From Hirudo medicinalis (taxonomy: Eukaryota > Annelida > Clitellata > Hirudinida > Hirudinidae), in contig MPNW01000035.1 of assembly GCA_011800805.1 (NCBI GenBank), positions 191,530 through 255,529 on the forward strand: DNA of 64,000 bases, read 5' to 3'. Each line of letters begins with the position of its first letter. Position 1 is the stretch's first letter. A program made the translations under genes and the position numbers. This document shows positions 36,377 through 50,986 of the stretch, piece by piece. Under the pieces are notes generated by a model. The model made no database searches and was not told where the DNA came from. It saw only the letters and a list, made by a program, of their open reading frames with translations.

Positions 36377-36451
36377 AGATGGTAATCCCAAAACGGGGTT
36401 CGAGCCCACGCAGTCAACGCAAGGCGGAAATTTTAACCATTAGGACCATCT
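36377..36451 (-). repeat. tRNA-like element (SINE head or tRNA pseudogene)
   Basis: On minus a 75-nt segment is bounded by a perfect 7-bp inverted repeat (agatggt and accatct). It contains an A-box-like tggtcctaatggtt and a B-box-like ggctcgaacccc. Cloverleaf pairing in the standard register is poor, so a functional tRNA is unlikely. Confidence 0.45.
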
Positions 36452-36881
36452 GAACAGAAATCACGTTAGCCTTATGGAAGGTTACGGATAAACCAAATAT
36501 GTACCTCTAAAATTTTGTAAATGGCCCAGGCATACTCAAAGCTCGGAATGCCCATTTCCAAGCAATTTATGTACTGATAGGCCTCTTATAAAGAAGTAAT
36601 AAAGCACAGACTTCAAATTTTTTTTTAAATGTCATAGCAATCTAATGTCTTCCAAGAAACTTTTACCATATTCCTGGCATATTCCAACCAAACCACTATA
36701 TAAAGTTTCATATATTCATAGCCAGCCCTACACTGGATTTATACCAACAAGTTTTTATTCATAAGTAAACATAACAAAATCTTTAATTTAAACTTACAAA
36801 CACCATAATAGCACCAAATTTTGTAAGTTAATTATTTAAGTGATAATTTCTATTTTTCCACATGGATTTAAAAAAAATTAT

Positions 36882-38291
36882 TCAAATGCCGACTTTGCCC
36901 AGTTTGGTATCAGTTTTTGGATTTGCAGTAAGTGCCTGGGCATTAACAATGGCTTCATTGGCAATATCTTGCAACTCTCTGAGTTCTTTAAGAAAGAGGA
37001 GTCTGAGTATTTTCCCAGCTTCTTGAGTTATCAAATCTGCCTCAAAAGATATATTATGAACTTTCAAACTTCATTAGCTTTTTAAACATCTCATTATTTA
37101 TTACCTTTTGTTTGAAATCCAAGCTCAACTTCATCGAGTGAGATGATCAGAGCATGCTGCATTAAACAAATATTCAAAAATATTTAAATTTCTGCTAATC
37201 AGCATTTAATTAAAAGATACTAACAGCTATGCCCTTTTTATGGAAACGATCAAGAGCTTCCTTTGACAATTTTTCCTTGACAAGCAAACTGACAGCCTTG
37301 ATAAATTATTGGAATTATTTAGAATTCTACATTTAAACTGAAATTTAATACTTAAGTTCTCATCAATTACAAACTTTTAAAGTGACCAAAGGATCTGGAT
37401 GTGGTGGGATTTGAAGCAATTTTGAAATAGATGCAATTCCGGTTTTGAATTCGTCACTTGTGTCTGAAATTATAAAAGTACCTCATATAAACAAATATTT
37501 CCTGCAATCTCAGAACCCAAATAAAAAAAATATTATTTTCTTTACAATCCATCTTCTCTAAAGGGTTGCTGGATGCAAGACCACCATAACCATATATAGA
37601 CTTCATCTTTTGAGCTACAATTTAGAAATAATTTTACAACTATTAAAAAAGTTCCCTAATTTGTCATAGAAGCTACATCTACCTTTGCCACCATATTCAA
37701 GATGTACGGCCAAAGAAAGCAACCAGTCCACAATCTTGTTTCTTTCACTTTTATCATATGTACATATAGGGCAATTTATATCCATTAAGTACTGAAATTA
37801 TTATAAAATAGCTAAATAGACAACATAATGGTCCAGTGTCACTTACTACAATTATTTGTTTCTAATATACATTATTCCTTGATAAACATATTCAAGCAAC
37901 GCCTTCTTTGAAATTAAAAACATTATTTATTAAAAATTAAGTGTTATGGTGAAACCAACTTTGGAAAATATTTGCTCCCAATCTCCAGAGCAAATATCCC
38001 TAAGCTCAGTCCTGTCTTCTGGCTTGTAGTGATTAATTTTCCTATCTTCTAGCCAGCAAACGAGGTTCCTAAATTCTGTTTCATCTATCAAATTATTTTG
38101 TTCGTATTGATTATTTTGTTTTGATAAAATATATCTTAAACGTAAACAAACACCCTAGTATTGTCTCGAATACGTACGCACAATTGTCAAGTTAATATCC
38201 TAAATCAAAAATTTAAAATAATCTTTATATAACCTTTAAAATCACAATCAGGAGAATGAAAATTAAGAGCTTGTAACTTTCTCTTAAACAT
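36882..38291 (-). CDS. RTRAF: RNA transcription, translation and transport factor RTRAF (C14orf166/hCLE)
   Basis: Subunit of the tRNA-ligase complex and of RNA-transport granules; interacts with DDX1, FAM98 and RTCB in animals (family knowledge). Several short exons on minus with introns of 50-150 bp. The start reads MFKRKLQALNFHSPDCDFK and continues DETEFRNLVCWLEDRKINHY, then SGDWEQIFSKYLMDINCPI and DWLLSLAVHLEYGGK. The last exon encodes KILRLLFLKELRELQDIANE and ends with DPKTD-like NPKTDTKLGKVGI. These match the human protein over its whole length. Middle exons around 37130-37580 were followed only roughly, so internal boundaries are less certain than the ends. Confidence 0.93.
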
Positions 38292-38524
38292 TGCGTAACA
38301 GCCGGCAAGATGCGACAGAGAAACGTTGATCGCGAATGTAAATAACCATAGAAATAACAGTTTTCAAATTCAGATCAGACTTGAAACTTGTTGATAAGTG
38401 GAAAATATAATTTAATTAATAAGTTATACAAATTTTAATTTAAAATTATTTTAAGTTATAATTTTTTAATTAAGTTAGAACTAACATATTGTTGTGACGT
38501 GAAATACAATACTCAAATTAATTT

Positions 38525-38580
38525 GTGATCTTGAAGTTCTGTTGAACATACGCCACTCTAATCAAACTCTGTATCGTTAA
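38525..38580 (+). repeat. LINE 3'-tail copy
   Basis: gatcttgaagttctgttgaa followed by catacgccactctaatcaaactctgtatcgtta is nearly identical to the tail of the LINE at 9164-9590. It lies just upstream of the RT-bearing LINE that starts near 38600. Confidence 0.65.
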
Positions 38581-38599
38581 TACTGATACGGACAGTACT

Positions 38600-41290
38600 G
38601 ATATAGTGTAGGAGTTGATTTAGTGTTCTAGGCTTATCTTTGAGCCTCCCATCGTCCTGGAAGAGGACGACAGTTATTCTCATTTCTAAAAGGCAAACCC
38701 TCTTCTGCGCCCTCCTCTTATACACCTAGTTTCCCTGACCTCCACTCTCTGCAAACTCATTGAGAGAGTGGTCGTTGGCAGACTCAGATGGTTTCTGGAG
38801 AGCAGAAATCCCCTAAATCCTTTTCAAGCTGGATTCGGAAAAGATAGAGGATGTGCTGACCAGATCGTCAGACTAGTGCAAGATGTTTCAGCTTCTTCCA
38901 CTCAGAAGAAGATGACTTTGAGAGTTTTCCTTGATCTAGAAAAAACCTTCGACATGGTCTGGAGAGAAGGAATAGTCAACTGGATACACGATTTCCTCCA
39001 GGGCCGCACCATATTGAGGTGGAAGACGTTGCAACCCTTTCCCGATCCCATCACCGAATATCGTTTTCTAGGCGCTGAACTTCTGTATTTTTTTGTCTTT
39101 TTTCTCGCTGTTCCTAGAGATTTTCCTCGGTTTTAGTGTTATTTCCGGCTGTAATTGCACCATTGGATATGTAATTTCTGTGTTGGATTTCTGTGAAAAT
39201 AGTTTTATCAAGAGTTTCACATTTTGCAGGTCTGTTCTCAATTGTTGTCTGTTATGAGTACTGCTCGACGTGGACCAATAGCATACGATATGCTAATGAG
39301 TTTGAATTTGAATTTGTCCGTGAAACCCGATCGCAGGCTTATAAGATCACCCCGAAGAGCTGGAGTCTGCAAGGATTTTCGCTTTCATCCTCGGCGCGCC
39401 GCTTCTCATTCCTCTGATCGCCATCTCAAGAAATATTAGTGGTCTTGAAGTTCTGTTTGAACATACGCCACTCTAATCATACTCTGAATCGTTATCGTTA
39501 TCACTTGGAAAACGGCACACCTCAAGGCAGCGTTTTGAGTACATTTCTCTTCATTATCATTATGAACGGGATGACAAGACCAATAAAAGGAGTTCAGCTG
39601 TCGATGTATGCAGACGATATCGCCCTTTGGACCACCGGTTCCAAACAGCGATATTATGTCCACCATGCAAAAACAGCTGAACGAAACATCCAAGTTCTTA
39701 TTTGACATTGGTTTTAAAAATCCACTAATACTGATATAATATAATAATATAATATAAGTCGCAAGCAGTCAGTTCTTTTCCACAGAAACAGAATGGACGC
39801 CAACGTCAAGCTCAGTATCGGCAACGAGCTCCTCTCGCTTTCCAGTACTGCTACCTTCTTGGGCATCATATTAGACGAGAGGCTAACTTGGATCGCCCAT
39901 GCGCAAACAATAGAGCAAAGATGCTTAAAGCGTCTTAATGCCTTGAGAAAAATTTCTGGCAGCTCATGGGGAGCGAGTAAGTAGAGTCTACTGCAAGTGT
40001 ACCGAGTGCCACCATCCGATCTCTAATGGACTACGGCTTCTACGAGAAGATTCAGGCGCAGGCTCTTGCAATCTGCTGTGGCAGTAAGCTTGGAACCAGC
40101 ACTGCATCACTACAGGTGGAGTGTGGAGAACCCCCACTCGATCTTCGCCGACAGAAGCTCATGGCATATCAAGCACTCAGATCAATTGCAAATAATAACG
40201 AAGCAAGAAGTTATTTTCTTTTAGATACGAAGAAAAATAAAACACAAGCTAGGCTTCATCTGATGATGAAGAAAAAGCAGCTCGCGCCGTTAGAAACAAT
40301 CGAAGTGCTCATTCCGAGAAAATTCGTCGAAGATTTTCAGAAAAGAGCAAACAGGGAAAGGCTGGACGAAATAGCTCCCTGGAGGCTAAAGCTCCCAAAG
40401 TTTGATAAATCGAACCTTTTCTTCGGTAATGGTGATCCATTGAGGATGCCAGTACCCAAGGAAAGGATCGAGGACCTACTAGGGAACCTCCTATGTTTCA
40501 CGGACGCCTCAAAGACGGAAGACGGGAAAGCGGGGATCAGGATATACATCCCACAGAAAGAAGCTCAGTATCAGAACTTCTAGTCTCAGCAGTATCAGCT
40601 CCACTAGCAGCCATCGAGAGTTGCCTGCTGCACGTGAAGGAATCCTACCAGGGGAAGGCCACAGTCATTTTCACTGACTTCCTAAGTTATCTGATGGACT
40701 TGGAAAAAGCAATAATGCCTATAACGACACCGATGTTTACGGAATTCTTTCTACTATTTCAGAGCTTCAAGAAAAAGACAAAGAATTCACACTGGTCTGG
40801 GTACCTGCCCATGTTGGAATTCCTGAAAATGAGCAAGCGGACACCTCGGCAAAAGCTGCTACAACCAATGATACAACTGAATGCTGGATTCCGACAACAA
40901 TCAAAGACAATCAAGAGGATCATCGACCAAAATGCCCTGCAGCAATGGCAGACCAGATCGGAAGACAAAGAAGAGAAGCAGTATAAGTTAGTGGGAAAAA
41001 GAGTGTCGGTAAAGAGCAAATTTCAATGTGCCTCAAGGAGGGAGACTTTGATCTCTAAACTCCCTCTTGGAAAATGCGCTCTAAATCGACACCTCTTTAA
41101 GATAAGTCGCCACGTGGTCGGTAAATGCCAAACCTGTCAGGAAGATGAGACTGTCCAGCATTTCCTAATGGAATGTCCGGGCCAAACAAGCCAGAGAAGA
41201 GCAATTAGAGACAAAATAAACCCACTGGGGGTTCCATGCTTAGCAATACTGCTAGTATGGAGCTAAAATACCAGTTGAATTATAAAAACC
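38600..41290 (+). mobile_element. Broken LINE with reverse transcriptase and RNase H (Jockey/I-type)
   Basis: Successive plus-strand pieces in changing frames. RT N-terminal part 38680-39010: LIERVVVGRLRWFLESRN, AGFGKDRGCADQIVRLVQDV, and VFLDLEKTFDMVW. RT core 39505-39700: LENGTPQGSVLS and the MYADDIALW active site. RT thumb 39790-40000: LGIILDERLTWIAHA. A connecting domain and RNase H from 40490: LCFTDASKTEDGKAGI, then in other frames IFTD and PAHVGIPENEQADTSAKAA. C-terminal zinc-knuckle-like block near 41128: CQTCQEDETVQHFLMECPG. Frameshifts, stops and a foreign insertion at about 39030-39504 show it is inactive. No intact endonuclease or ORF1 was seen. Confidence 0.85.
39030..39504 (+). 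mobile_element. Nested short retroelement inside the LINE RT gene
   Basis: About 475 bp interrupt the RT between FLQGRTI and LENGTPQGS. The 3' end of the insert (39439-39504) is the CGTTAT-ended LINE tail, so it was copied in by the LINE family whose tail also occurs at 9164, 10126, 23158 and 38525. The insert has a 71-codon ATG frame (39224-39439), rich in Arg and Ser, with no recognised domain. It may be a non-autonomous deletion derivative. No target-site duplication could be defined by eye; the 5' border is approximate. Confidence 0.55.
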
Positions 41291-41433
41291 GCAGAAATCT
41301 GATGTAACCCAACATCTATCACACATTTGTTTGTTGTTTTTTTTCTTTTGTTGTCTTCGTTGTTGTCCAACTCATCAAGTTATCAATGCTGAGAACATTA
41401 ATAAAATACTATTAGTACTGTTCTAGAATTAGG

Positions 41434-41526
41434 ACTAAATGCTCCCGCATGGTCTAACAGCTAAGACTTCCGTCCCTCACGATGGCAGCACCGATTCGAA
41501 TCCCGTTGCGGGTGCAACGTCCTAAT
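41434..41526 (+). repeat. tRNA-like element with flanking inverted repeat
   Basis: A-box-like tggtctaacagctaaga and B-box gattcgaatcccg are spaced as in a tRNA. tcccgca and tgcgggt give a 6/7 acceptor stem, and an outer 8-bp pair attaggac/gtcctaat surrounds it. The anticodon and T stems pair poorly. Probably a tRNA pseudogene or SINE head, similar in layout to 36377-36451. Confidence 0.45.
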
Positions 41527-41550
41527 CATCTAACTATGCGATGGACGTTA

Positions 41551-42384
41551 AGAAGTAATGTTTTGTGTCAGTGACCTGACTTTTGAATATTTTTAGATGT
41601 TTCTTTTGTTTTCGGATGACTATATGAAGTACGTGATAAGGTTGCATGAGGTGATGTATTCTTACGCATGATCGAACGATTCGATGACTTTCTGCATATT
41701 GATGAATCTAATTAACTCGATGTGTATATAAGGCGATATGCAGAGTTAGCTAGTAGAGAGGTGTAAGAGAGGCCAGTGAGTGGTGTTACAGAGCGTTAAA
41801 GTTCGATGGAGAGTCAGAGTTGTGTGCGAGTGTGTGTGTGAAAGAGCGCGAAGTGAGACGAGAACAATAGATTGTCGAGATTTGTCGAATAATTTGCTAT
41901 TATACTTAAGTTTCGATCTTTTATTGTTGATTTCTTATTTGTCAATATACTTTTGTTTCCATTGTAATCTTGATTTTCGATTGATTTCGATTTAGTAAGA
42001 TAGGAACCCAATCAGAGAATTATAGAACCTGACATTTTGTATCTAGGCTTACATAATTAAATTATTATTAAATTAATATAGCATAGCTACTAACTGGCTA
42101 TCATTAGCTAGTCACCGATTTCTGGATAATAGGGGTGCCTCGGCTGGTCCTGGTTACTCCTACGCGGTATTGCAGTACAAGTATGGCAGTGCTCCTTCCA
42201 AATAATCTCGTTATTCAACGGACGTTAATATACTACCACCAGTTCCAGGCTCTCTTTCTCTCTCTCGTGTTGTACGTTTGAGTTTGTTATAGTCGCGTTG
42301 TCTTATTTCAAAGAGTTGTCGTAATAAAGTTTCTATTGCTTTTTAAAGTTGAATTAAACACGAAAGTCCCAACACATATATATT
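41551..42384 (+). mobile_element. LTR-like stretch (possible solo LTR)
   Basis: Begins tgttttgtgtc and may end tcccaaca, giving TGTT/AACA borders. A TATATAAGG box lies near 41724, followed by a T-rich leader, and a GTAATAAAG poly(A) signal near 42322. No gag or pol frame is present and no target duplication could be matched, so the limits are tentative. Confidence 0.4.
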
Positions 42385-45258
42385 GTGTAGCGGAACAATA
42401 TAGATTTAAAATCAATTAATTTGAATTTATTACATAAAATATTCGGAGTCTTTGATCGACAGAGCCGCGATCGTTACAATCGCCACTCGCTATCGATCTC
42501 ACACAATAAACGCTTAAATACAATACCTCCTGTTGAGTATCAGTACCCCACAGTTTGTGACCCCGGATCAAGTACCCACAACCGTAACATAATTTCTCTA
42601 GAATAGTACTAGGAAATTTTCAGATTTCAAAGTTAGAGTAAATAAAAATATATTAAAAATCATTTTTTGCTAAAAAATTGAAATAATCATTAGAATAAAT
42701 GTTTGTTTTACAAAAAAACTAAAATGAAAAAATCCGAACATCTGTCGCCTGCCACCTGAAAAAAGCTGAAATGGTCCCTTAGAAGAGGAAATCTTGGTCG
42801 AATATCATTAAACGTTAGCTTTTTTCCTGACCTCCTTCTCCCCACTAAATGCTTTCAATCTTCCAGCAAAGCCCTAAAATTCTACCATGCCATTAATTGC
42901 TGATGTAAACCTCTTTTTTATGAGCTATTTAGACTGGGAGTTTAGCACAAACATGTTGGAGTTTTTTGGCACCACAGAACGTTTGCTTCACATTAAATAA
43001 ATTAAAATCAATCACTTTATACCTACAGTTATTATAGACTAAGGAAATTACATTCAGAGATGTCACTTTGTGCTTTTCAATTCATGATGATGTGTTCGAG
43101 AAATGTGGATCCAGCTTCCACAAAAAGCTCTCACTCCAAAATTCTGCCAGACCTCTAGAGCACATTGCAAACCTATCTTCCTCTGGCATAAGTCTATTAC
43201 TAAAGATTTCATCAGCATTATCTCCCTACAATGATGGGGAGTTTAGCACAGATATTGACTTTTCCTGACATCAGAATGTTTCACACTCACCCAACAATTA
43301 AATGTTGAAAAACCTGGGCTAGAGCTTCTATTTTAACGAGTCTAGACGTTTATGAAGATGTTCAGAACTCAGCTAGAAAATGTCACTTTTTTGCGACATC
43401 AAATTCGAAGGAACCTAATGACCATCTATTTTTGCACACTATATTTTCCAGTTCCAGTTCCAGTTCCAGAGTTTTCAAAATGTCTCATCCGCATTTCTTT
43501 GGTTTATTGTTAAATTCGTCTCTCATGACTTGGAAATGTTTTTTTTAATTGAGTGAGTACTTGGGCTGTGTAACCATATTTTGTTGAAAACTATTCTAGG
43601 ACATTGGAAAAACTTATCAATTACAGGTTTACAATATAATTATAACATAACTGTCAAAGAATGAAATGTCAGACATAAAAATTGTGAAACCTTCATGAAA
43701 TTCTCAAATTTGTATGCCCATTATTGTCATTAGCATGCCTTAATCAGATGAGTAGAAATATAAAAGAAAACATCTCTTCACACAATTTTGTTGGGGCCCA
43801 CAAATTAATGCTCAATGCTTATTATGTTCATAATTAGGATAAATGATATTCAAGAACCTTAGGATCTCAACTCCAACCTTTCAATTTTAAAAGTAGACAA
43901 ATGTAGTAATCCTCAGGACACATAAAGCAGAATAATCAAAGTCAACTACTAAGCACAATAAAACCATTCATCATGATTTTGAAACATCCAAATTTGTTAA
44001 ATTACTTCTGTCTGCAATGTGATCAGTTTATAAAATTAAGACCAGCAAAATAAGGAAAATTACTGAAATTGGTGAAATAGCAAGAAATCTCAGAATAATC
44101 TTTAAAATGTTCTGCATGACAATAGCATTGTATTCAGCAATTTTAATGTAAGTGTTTTCTCCCCAACATCTTGTCAAAAGATATGCATTTTAAGACTAGA
44201 AATAGTCCAAGGAATATCTAGTGTGACTTAAGCCTCGAGTAACATGACAAGAACAATATAATGCCATGGGATAAAAGTAAGAAATAGAAGAAGACTGAAG
44301 CTTCAATGTGCAATCATCCCCAAAACCTAACAAAAACGTTTTTTATTAAGACATCGGATAATTCAAAAATTTTAACACTTTAAAAATGAGACTCCATTCT
44401 TTGGGATCTATAGTTCAACTGCTTAAAGGTGATAATTACATTTGATTGCTATAATAACAAAAAGCATGGCATTGAACAATCAACAGAAAGACCTTTAGCC
44501 TATATCTTTAACACAAGCATCACAAACATACACGACATCACCTAATAAATAATGAATCATCATCAAACAGTGCAACAAAAAATGAATATCTTCATTAATA
44601 AATAAACACATTATTGAATGTCTTGGAATGTATCTGGACAGCTGAACATTGAAAACAAAAACTTTGATTCTTTTTGTGTGTAAAAATGCCCTAAATGAGA
44701 TCAATTTGGTTATACAATAAACAACAGATCCAACAAAAGATAGATGACTAGATGTTGTTGCAGCGCAGTTTGATTTAAAAACATTGAGCAGGACTTTAAA
44801 GCAACAATCCAGGACCAGTTGCAAAATCAGAATTAAAATATAATCAGCACAAAAATATAAGGTTACGTCACAGATAATTAAGCTCCTAAAATGGAGATGG
44901 ACTTTGTACAGGCAACCTTGATGACCAATCTGCAGTGACTATACATGGCTGAGAATTTGTAAAATTTATCAAGGCGGGCAAATCTAGTTCACGACACCAG
45001 TTCATTAACTGTATGACTACAACAAAAACAACAACGAATTTACACGAACAAGTAAAGGAGAACAAACAACAGCAAATGATTGAATGCCTAAACGATTGAT
45101 TTAGAAAAGCACATTTTAAACCTCTCAAGACTCTTCGCAATAACTCAGCACAATAGGAAAGCATCTGATCAGCAAAATCTTTAAGCATCTAAATGTGTCG
45201 ACCTCTTGTAGTTTGAATAATCAGTGCAGCAAACATTCTTTTCACTTCAGACAATTTT
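42385..45258. other. Stretch without recognised genes, 3' of the tau-tubulin kinase
   Basis: AT-rich DNA with a ttccag short tandem near 43450. The part nearest 45258 should be the kinase 3' UTR. Small open frames on both strands have no domains. Confidence 0.4.
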
Positions 45259-48836
<3,578 letters not shown>

Positions 48837-48931
48837 TTGGAGGCTATCAAATATGCCACTCTCAAACTTATTTTATAATTTAATACCTAATTTAAATAAA
48901 GCAATGTTAGCCATTACAGCAATATATTAGT

Positions 48932-49101
48932 AATTGTTGGCCAAGTGATGGGCTAAAGCCAACTCACAGGCAACAACTTTTGGTACCTAAATCCATACTT
49001 AACCCTACCCCTAACCTATTTTCTCCTGATCCTGGAAATATAAGTAGAACTGACAAAAACCGTGCGTGCGAGTTGGCTTTTGCCCGTCACTTCTCCAATC
49101 A
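48932..49101. mobile_element. MITE-like element upstream of the tau-tubulin kinase
   Basis: Inverted termini of roughly 30-36 bp: left gtgatgggctaaagccaact near 48946, right agttggcttttgcccgtcac at 49071-49090. Total about 170 bp with no coding capacity. Sits about 100 bp upstream of the kinase start codon, so it lies in the 5' UTR or promoter. A related end occurs at 14904-14936. Confidence 0.6.
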
Positions 49102-50986
49102 CAAATGTAGCCAAACAGCGTGGCGCATGACACTTTAAAAGCATGTTAATAAATCCTTTCAATGATAAGCCAAAATACTCCTAAAGCGTGCGGCGTAAAT
49201 ATTACACTATAAATGAAAATACTTTCTTCTAAAGTCATTGTAAGCCATACAAGCTAAAGCACAACCTTTTAACAAAGGAATGGTTCAGCAAATTATGATC
49301 CAAAGCTTCTCCTAATAGTATAACATCCTCTCGCCCAAATACTGAGATCTTGAGAGTTGCAAGCGCTTTCTCGCTCAGGCCAGTTCCATCTTTGTTTTTT
49401 ATCATACGGCCAGATAAATCTAGGGACGGAGCCCAGCAGACAGTTATTCAAGCGCAAAATTCTTAATGTTCGATTTTAATCTGGAGTGCATAATCTATTA
49501 AAATAATTATAAAATTATATGCTTTGATTTTAATTTTTGTTTATCATAACACATATTTTTAACTTTTGTAGTTCCTTCCATAGGGACCGTCCTAAAATGA
49601 CAACATGTCCGGTATGTTTTGAACATGTTCCAAAGTCTCATTTAAAAACATAAAATCAATAACAATTAATTAGTAGCCTATTTCTCTTGTTGTTGTTAAT
49701 ACAAGAATTTCTAATAAAAATGTCAGACTAAATTTGATCCTAAAATAGTTTTTGTCCAGGTTTCCGCTGCAGTTTCACATAGGATGTTATAAAAAAAAAT
49801 ATTTGAACCTAGATCAGAGTAAACGAACCTGGGATGCCAACTATAGGGAAATAAAGGCATGCGAAATTGACAAATTTTGTGAAAGTAGTTTGTTTTTATT
49901 GAATAAATTGTGAACAATGTTTAAATCGTAAGCGACATTTATGAAATTTATTTTGTAACATAATCGTCAAAATTCTAAATTGCCTGGAAAGCAAGCACTA
50001 ATAGATAGGCGAAAGCCAAAATACCAGGACTCAACTGATGTGAATGAATCAAATTACTAAATACTTGAGAAATGCTCTTAAATTCCATTTTATGACCAGG
50101 TGATTAAGACGGCACTTTTACTCGCTCTCATCGAATGGAATGAACAAGACCTTTTGAGGAATTAAGACGTTTTTATTTTAACACGTTTTAAAGCTGATTT
50201 TACTACTAAACTTACCTACTTTTGTCAAATAGAGAATATTAGGTTAGTAGAGCTTGTACAGTTTTTTTTTAGCGTAAGTGGTTAGAGTCACATAAACGTT
50301 CACATTATTAATCTGAGCGATTAATGCCGTTTTTAATTAACATCGCATGAAAGTTGATTCTTCACCGGGGATTCCATATCATTACCATAACTAGGTTCAA
50401 CAAAATTTAGATGGAACTTAGAAAAAAAAAAGCCGGAAATTTATAATAATAATAATGCATAATAAAATTTATACCGGCAACAATGAAAAGCTTTGTAACT
50501 GCCAAGGAGTAAACAAGTCCAATGGGTTCCATGATTTTACCAATGAATTGAAGTGTACTAGACTAGAATTTCTCCAAATACTGACCATTCCATGTGTTTA
50601 AAAATGCAGACTCTCTTCAGGTATGACGTCACAAAACCTCCACCAGAAGGTTCACAAATATTTTGCCTCAGATCTATTTTGCTTAGTTACTTAAGAAGTT
50701 TCAAATTGACTGAGTTCCGAAATCCCTTCTCATTAAGTGTGAAATCATTTATACACTGTATTTAGATTTTCAGGACTACTGCGTTTGCCAACTGACGTAA
50801 CGAATATGAATTAATATTTACCTCAATGGTATATCATTCTTGTTTTCATCCCCCACTAGCCATTTTAAGTCGTAAATGGAGAACAACTGTTCCATAATTT
50901 TATTGCTAGCCATAATGTTAACTACTCAACTTAATTAGCGAAAGAGAACTAAACTATTTAATTTAAAAAATCTTCAAGTTCGACGA
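49102..50986. other. Region between the K+ channel 3' end and the tau-tubulin kinase
   Basis: AT-rich, no recognised exon. Includes the kinase promoter flank and the channel 3' UTR near 50986. Confidence 0.4.

Noticed and set aside
36377..36451. Functional tRNA gene.
   Set aside because: A and B boxes are present, but standard cloverleaf stems pair poorly and the terminal stem is in a non-tRNA register.
41780..41995. Plus-strand frame of 71 codons.
   Set aside because: Lies inside the LTR-like stretch downstream of its TATA box; composition is low-complexity with no domain.
44495..45188. Minus-strand open frames of about 100 codons downstream of the tau-tubulin kinase.
   Set aside because: They follow the kinase stop at 45259, show no domain, and look like 3' UTR.
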